From Chloroflexota bacterium (GTDB lineage: Bacteria > Chloroflexota > Anaerolineae > Caldilineales > Caldilineaceae), in assembly GCA_018969295.1 (NCBI GenBank), contig JAGWYN010000002.1, positions 62,001-126,000 of the forward strand: DNA of 64,000 bases, read 5' to 3'. The position numbers and the translations under genes are program-made. Shown here one piece after another: positions 61,064 through 64,000 of this stretch. Under the pieces are notes generated by a model, which had not been told where the DNA came from, ran no database searches, and was given only the letters and a program-made list of their open reading frames with translations. Numbering within the stretch: position 1 is the first letter of the stretch; each line of letters begins with the position of its first letter.

Positions 61064-62443
61064 ATGGCAGAAGCAGCGCCTGCGACCAACGCCAATCCGC
61101 TGAGCGAACGCGAAATGGAAGTAGCCAGCCTGCTGGTGACCGGCGCCAGCAACATCGAGATCGCGCGCGCGCTGGTCATCAGCCCGCACACGGTCAAGGT
61201 GCATCTGCGCAACATCTTTGAAAAGCTGCAGGTCAGCAGCCGCACCGAAGCGTCGATGCTGCTGGTCCAGCGGGGCTGGCTTGTGGTTCCCGGGGTGATG
61301 GTCGTCCCCCCAGCCGCCAGCGCTGTCGAGCCGGCTGCGCTGCTGCCTGAGCCGGCTCCCCTGGCAGACCTGCCCCCCCAGGTTGCCCACTGGCAGCGTA
61401 TCTACCTGGCTGGGGCACTGGGGCTCTGTCTCTTGCTCTTTTTGGCCCCTTATGTCGCAGCCTGGATGCGTGCGCCGGCCGATCTGTTGACCGACGCCGG
61501 CCAGGTGGCCGTGTCCCCCAGCCTGAAGCTGGAGTCGCGCTGGTTGGTGCGCACGCCGCTGCGCCAGCCGACCAGCCGCCATGCCATGGCCCTCTATCAA
61601 GACCGACCCTATGTGCTGGGCGGCGAAACCACTGGCGGGGTGATCCTCGATACTGTTGTCTTTTTGGACCCAGAACAAAACAGCTGGGTAGCAGCCCCAG
61701 CGCTGCCAGAACCGCTGGCCAATCTGGCAGCGGCACCCTTTGCCGGTCGCCTGTTTGTGGCCGGCGGCAGCCGGCCACAGCCCACCAACAGCCCGCTGAT
61801 CTCAGACCAGCTGCTGGCCTACACACAAGAGAGCGGGACATGGGAGGTGGTCGGTCGTCTCCCGTACCCGGTCAGCGGTGCTGGGCTGGTCGCAGGCCCC
61901 GACGGGCTCTACCTGGTCGGGGGCTGGGACGGCAACAGCCTGCGCAGCGAGGTCTGGAAACTGGTGCTCCCCGACCTTCCTGGCCAGACGTCAACCTGGG
62001 AACTGGTCGGCCAGCTGGCGCGCGGGCGGGCCTTTCTGGGGGCTGCTGTGGCAGGCCACGACCTGTACGTGGCGGGCGGCTACGACGGCGAACAGGAACT
62101 GAAGCTCTTTGAAAAGCTCAACCTGAAGACCGGCAGACGGGTGGAGCTGGCACCGATGGCCAGCGCACGCGCAGGGCTGGCCCTGGTCTTCGACGGTGCA
62201 GCCCTCTATGCTTTGGGGGGCGGGTGGAAAACTCGGCTGGTCAATTTAGAGCGCTACGACCTTGCAACCGGTTCCTGGAGCAACTTTGCCTCCCCGGTCG
62301 AACGTGAATGGCACCATCTGGCTGCGGTCGCTCTCGACGGCCAGCTGCTGGTCACCGGCGGCTGGGCGGGGACCTATCTGGACAACCAGCTGCAGTACCA
62401 GAGCTCGTTCCGCGCCTTGCTGCCTGTCATCAGCAACGACTGA
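61064..62443 (+). CDS. LuxR-type HTH, transmembrane, kelch-repeat protein
   Basis: A 459-residue one-component membrane regulator candidate. Residues about 13-70 form a LuxR/FixJ HTH (LSEREMEVASLLVTGASN, VKVHLRNIFEKLQV) at the cytoplasmic N-terminus. After a Pro/Ala linker, one helix (about 113-132, IYLAGALGLCLLLFLAPYVA) crosses the membrane. The C-terminal 290 residues are a kelch beta-propeller with repeated GG turns (YVLGGETTGG, LFVAGGSRPQ, YLVGGWDGNS, YVAGGYDGEQ, YALGGGWK, LVTGGWAG). It would sense an outside ligand and act on DNA from the membrane. It starts eight bases after ileS. Confidence 0.85.
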   Translation: MAEAAPATNANPLSEREMEVASLLVTGASNIEIARALVISPHTVKVHLRNIFEKLQVSSRTEASMLLVQRGWLVVPGVMVVPPAASAVEPAALLPEPAPLADLPPQVAHWQRIYLAGALGLCLLLFLAPYVAAWMRAPADLLTDAGQVAVSPSLKLESRWLVRTPLRQPTSRHAMALYQDRPYVLGGETTGGVILDTVVFLDPEQNSWVAAPALPEPLANLAAAPFAGRLFVAGGSRPQPTNSPLISDQLLAYTQESGTWEVVGRLPYPVSGAGLVAGPDGLYLVGGWDGNSLRSEVWKLVLPDLPGQTSTWELVGQLARGRAFLGAAVAGHDLYVAGGYDGEQELKLFEKLNLKTGRRVELAPMASARAGLALVFDGAALYALGGGWKTRLVNLERYDLATGSWSNFASPVEREWHHLAAVALDGQLLVTGGWAGTYLDNQLQYQSSFRALLPVISND

Positions 62444-62467
62444 CAGCACTCCAGCCCGCTATAGCGC

Positions 62468-62515
62468 TGCTCTTTGGGCGGGAAAGAGAGGCTGCTGGCA
62501 TCCGCCCAAAGAGCA
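62468..62515. terminator. Inverted repeat after the kelch gene
   Basis: TGCTCTTTGGGCGG pairs exactly with CCGCCCAAAGAGCA across a 20-base loop. It lacks a U-run. It separates the kelch gene from the alcohol dehydrogenase promoter and probably ends transcription weakly or protects the 3' end. Confidence 0.5.
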
Positions 62516-62520
62516 CAGAT

Positions 62521-62549
62521 TTGCAGATTTGTGGATGGCAAGGTATAGT
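62521..62549 (+). promoter_or_regulatory. Promoter of the alcohol dehydrogenase gene
   Basis: TTGCAG (62521-62526), a 17-base spacer, TATAGT (62544-62549). Confidence 0.7.
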
Positions 62550-62584
62550 GCGAGATACAAAGCATACTTGAGATGGAGAAATCG

Positions 62585-63646
62585 ATGCCTGTCCCCTATC
62601 TACCTTCTTCGATGGATGCCCTGGTCTGGACTGCGCCCTGCCAGATGGAGATGCAGCGCGCGCCGCTGCCTTCACTGGAGGCTGGAGACCTGCTGCTGGA
62701 GGTTGCCGCTGTCGGGATCTGTGGCTCGGAATTGAGCGGCTACTTGGGGCACAACAGCCTGCGTGTCCCCCCTTTGATCATGGGACACGAATTCAGCGCG
62801 CGGGTTGTGCAAGATGCAGGGGGCGTGCTGGCCGACGGCAGCACGCCGCAACCCGGCAGGCTGGTGACTGTCAACCCCCTCATCAGCTGCGGCAGCTGCG
62901 ACCTTTGCACGGCTGGCCTGCCCAATCTGTGTCGGCGCCGCCAGCTCGTCGGGGCCCATCGGGCGGGCAGTTTCGCCACCTACTGCGCAGTGCCAGCGGC
63001 ACAGTGCTGGCCTCTGGGCGAGGGGTTGAACGACCTGGCCGGCACCCTGGTCGAGCCGCTGGCCTGCGCCGTGCGGGCAGTTCACCATGCCTTGCTAGAT
63101 GCCGATGGCCCTCTGCTGATCCTGGGGGCGGGCACGATCGGGCTGCTCTGTCTGGCTGTGGCGCGCGCGCAGGGGGTAAAGGAACTGGTGGTGACCGACC
63201 GGCTGCCAGAACGGCTGCGGCTGGCAGCCGCCTGGGGCGCGACAGCCACAGTCGCCAGCGACGCAGCAGATCTGGCGCTGCGAACGGTGTTGCCCTCCGG
63301 TGCCCGCAGCGTGATCGACGCTGTCGGGTCACACACCACCCGCGCGCTGGCACTCCAGCTGGTGCGCCCAGGCGGGCGTCTGGTCTACATTGGACTGCAC
63401 GATGAAGCCTCTCCGCTGGCCTCCAACTACCTTGTCCGCCAAGAAGTGTCCCTGCAAGGCAGCTTTGCGTACACACCGGCCGATTTTGCCCTGGCACTGC
63501 GGCTGCTCGCCGAAGGCAGCGTCGTCCCCACCCCAGAGTGGGTGGAGGAACGCCCGCTGACAGCCGGCGCCATGGCCTTTGCAGGTCTGCTGGATGGGTC
63601 GATTACCATCCCCAAAATTGTGCTGCGCCCGCAAACCCTTTTCTAA
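62585..63646 (+). CDS. Zinc-dependent alcohol/sugar dehydrogenase (MDR family)
   Basis: A 353-residue medium-chain dehydrogenase. It has the catalytic zinc Cys in GICGSE, GHEF, the structural-zinc cluster CGSCDLCTAGLPNLC (about 101-115), EPLACAVRAVHHA and the nucleotide loop ILGAGTIGLLCLAVA. It resembles threonine, sorbitol or butanediol dehydrogenases; substrate uncertain. Start ATG 62585 has GGAG six bases upstream; ATG 62573 is in frame but has no ribosome site. Confidence 0.9.
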   Translation: MPVPYLPSSMDALVWTAPCQMEMQRAPLPSLEAGDLLLEVAAVGICGSELSGYLGHNSLRVPPLIMGHEFSARVVQDAGGVLADGSTPQPGRLVTVNPLISCGSCDLCTAGLPNLCRRRQLVGAHRAGSFATYCAVPAAQCWPLGEGLNDLAGTLVEPLACAVRAVHHALLDADGPLLILGAGTIGLLCLAVARAQGVKELVVTDRLPERLRLAAAWGATATVASDAADLALRTVLPSGARSVIDAVGSHTTRALALQLVRPGGRLVYIGLHDEASPLASNYLVRQEVSLQGSFAYTPADFALALRLLAEGSVVPTPEWVEERPLTAGAMAFAGLLDGSITIPKIVLRPQTLF

Positions 63647-63667
63647 ACCCTTCTGCAAGGAGCTGCG

Positions 63668-64000
63668 ATGAATTCGGTCTGGCTTCTCGAATTGGCCGAC
63701 GTTGGCTGCCGGGTCGAATGGCGTGACAGCCAGCTCTTCTGGCAGATCCTCCATCCTGCTGCGCCGGGCGGACAGACTGTTCCGGCGCTGGTGAGCGATC
63801 TCACCGCGGATCACCACCCGCTCCTGTGGACCCGCCTGGTCGGGGTCGAACAGACCGACGGCAGCACCCCCCAACTGGCGATTTCTCTGGAAGAGAGCAG
63901 CGGACGGCTGCGGCTGGTGCGCCATTTTGAACTCTTTGCAGGACACGCCTTTGTGCGCACCTGGGGAACGGTCGTGGCCACTGGGGCAGGGAGCCCTCCG
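63668..64000 (+). CDS. Start of an unidentified gene, possibly GH36-like
   Basis: The open frame begins at ATG 63668 (AAGGAG upstream) and runs off the window: MNSVWLLELADVGCRVEWRD, then a beta-rich stretch with ISLEESSGRLRLVRHFELFA and FVRTWGTV. The pattern of RLVRHFELFAGHAFVRTW is like the N-terminal sandwich of GH36 alpha-galactosidases, but too little is visible. It lies 21 bases after the dehydrogenase and is likely cotranscribed with it. Confidence 0.6.
   Translation, partial: MNSVWLLELADVGCRVEWRDSQLFWQILHPAAPGGQTVPALVSDLTADHHPLLWTRLVGVEQTDGSTPQLAISLEESSGRLRLVRHFELFAGHAFVRTWGTVVATGAGSPP

Overview
The window looks like chromosome from a high-GC member of the Chloroflexota, most likely near Caldilineales. 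This is inferred from the combination of a fused GlyQS, a DHH-CBS-CCA tRNA nucleotidyltransferase, bacterial Elp3 and SUI1 proteins, a T-box on ileS, and many SH3b-glycosidase and kelch surface proteins. No rRNA gene, tRNA gene or CRISPR array was found. Gene starts often carry AGGAGG-type ribosome sites. Recurrent -10 boxes are TATACT, TATAGT and TACAAT.

Layout. 1-2855: the end of mtnA converging on an isolated hypF. 2914-9599: three tandem minus-strand exported proteins with SH3b domains and clan GH-A glycosidase domains; the third also carries a degenerate GH18-like barrel. 9912-17589: a membrane-anchored unknown, a SWIM zinc-finger protein, a UPF0104/MprF-like membrane protein, UDP-glucose dehydrogenase, an active plus inactive M16 protease pair, acpS and cutA. 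17584-26628: the homocysteine methyltransferase/MetF fusion, a site-2 protease, glyQS and a multidomain CCA enzyme. 26795-30821: two small membrane proteins, a ferredoxin-NADP reductase, a sugar isomerase, SUI1, a small sulfite-oxidase-fold protein and ClpS. 31017-37318: a polyprenyl-phosphate sugar synthase with a giant YfhO-flippase fusion, then a PTPMT1-like phosphatase overlapping a CDP-alcohol phosphatidyltransferase. 37651-43982: an esterase, an ECF S component with a structured leader, a broken SNF2 helicase, a Trm9-like methyltransferase divergent from elp3, a DUF4870-like protein and fmt.

44043-57000 is the accessory part. It is visibly AT-richer in places and holds a 1608-residue DUF4011-helicase-nuclease protein of the Hhe defence type, an SDR fragment, an aldose-epimerase-like gene, a 166-bp MITE-like element, a GH36-like galactosidase, an Ldh2-type dehydrogenase, a 2-keto-4-pentenoate hydratase-like enzyme, a cytochrome P450 and several gene scraps. 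57480-64000 returns to core genes: a T-box-regulated ileS, a LuxR-HTH/transmembrane/kelch protein, a zinc alcohol dehydrogenase and the start of another gene.

The most interesting groupings are: (1) Elp3 beside a Trm9-like methyltransferase, which together would give mcm5U34 in bacterial tRNA; (2) a CsbB/Dpm-like synthase with YfhO fused to a flippase, a condensed extracytoplasmic glycosylation module; and (3) a PTPMT1-like phosphatase overlapping a PgsA-like synthase, a plausible phosphatidylglycerol module.
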